The translations under genes were made by a program, and so were the position numbers. Of a stretch of 64,000 nucleotides of DNA, positions 63,904 to 64,000 are shown in pieces (position 1 is the stretch's first letter; each line of letters starts with the position of its first letter). The stretch comes from an uncultured Collinsella sp. (GTDB lineage Bacteria > Actinomycetota > Coriobacteriia > Coriobacteriales > Coriobacteriaceae): contig UQZL01000003.1 of NCBI GenBank assembly GCA_900545605.1, positions 1 to 64,000 of the forward strand, given 5' to 3'. A model generated the notes under the pieces. That model searched no databases and had not been told where the DNA came from. It was given only the letters and a program-made list of their open reading frames with translations.

Positions 63904-64000
63904 GTGGCTAAGAAATCTACGGCTATCGATGTAACGCAGGGTGTCATTTGGCAACAGCTGCTGTCGCTGTGCGTTCCCATCTTTTTTAGTTCGTTTTTTC
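63904..64000 (+). CDS. MATE-family transporter, start only
   Basis: GTG 63904 after GGGGAGGG opens a frame reading DVTQGVIWQQLLSLCVPIFF, the usual first segment of MATE (NorM/DinF-type) efflux proteins. The rest lies outside the window. Confidence 0.7.
   Translation, partial: MAKKSTAIDVTQGVIWQQLLSLCVPIFFSSFF

Overview
The window looks like a Coriobacteriia chromosome, most likely Collinsella or a close relative. The backbone is GC-rich with tightly packed genes, the gene order is actinobacterial, and there is a Gram-positive-type Pel exopolysaccharide operon. The genus is inferred from gene content and order; no rRNA gene is present to confirm it.

Region 1 (about 1-15,150) is a lower-GC accessory island with scattered genes, many structured intergenic stretches and several decayed genes. 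It holds at least four abortive-infection-type genes: two AbiH proteins (one cut by the left edge, one with an added zinc ribbon and a propeller-like C-terminus), an Abi-alpha protein and an Abi_2 (AbiD/AbiF-like) HEPN protein. It also has a PIN-domain nuclease gene, the C-terminal remnant of a UvrD-like helicase, an internally deleted IS256-type transposase, and two toxin-antitoxin loci. The higBA antitoxin is cut by one in-frame stop, and the second toxin looks frameshifted. Between the genes lie two candidate small RNAs ending in intrinsic terminators, two copies of a 122-bp inverted-repeat element, tandem perfect hairpins and a perfect 34-bp palindrome that looks like an operator.

Region 2 (15,211-26,306) is a single tightly overlapping operon for Pel-type polysaccharide: pelD (with an extra N-terminal SDR-like domain), pelE, a deacetylase-only pelA, pelF, pelG, then a CotH-kinase lipoprotein, a VTC-domain protein and a DUF4956 membrane protein. 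PelD keeps an RxxD motif at the place of the cyclic-di-GMP I-site, so synthesis is probably controlled after translation by that messenger.

Region 3 (26,419-33,086) holds a degenerate PLP-fold protein, a ModE-like regulator, guaB, leuS and a lipoprotein gene. The guaB-leuS gap is filled by large inverted-repeat structures.

Region 4 (33,457-44,980) is the translation and transcription block rimP-nusA-infB-rbfA-nrnA-truB-ribF-dnaG-rpoD, preceded by an attenuator-like hairpin. A tRNA-Asn gene follows.

Region 5 (45,438-60,331) is asp23-like, fakA-like, recG, rsmD, coaD, a coiled-coil gene, DUF177, rpmF, plsX, acpP, rnc, smc, ftsY and ffh. It resembles the Bacillus yloU-yloV-recG-plsX-acpP-rnc-smc-ftsY-ffh order. 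A DUF134/NifX-like metal protein, thyA, folA, a SpoU methyltransferase and the start of a MATE transporter close the window.
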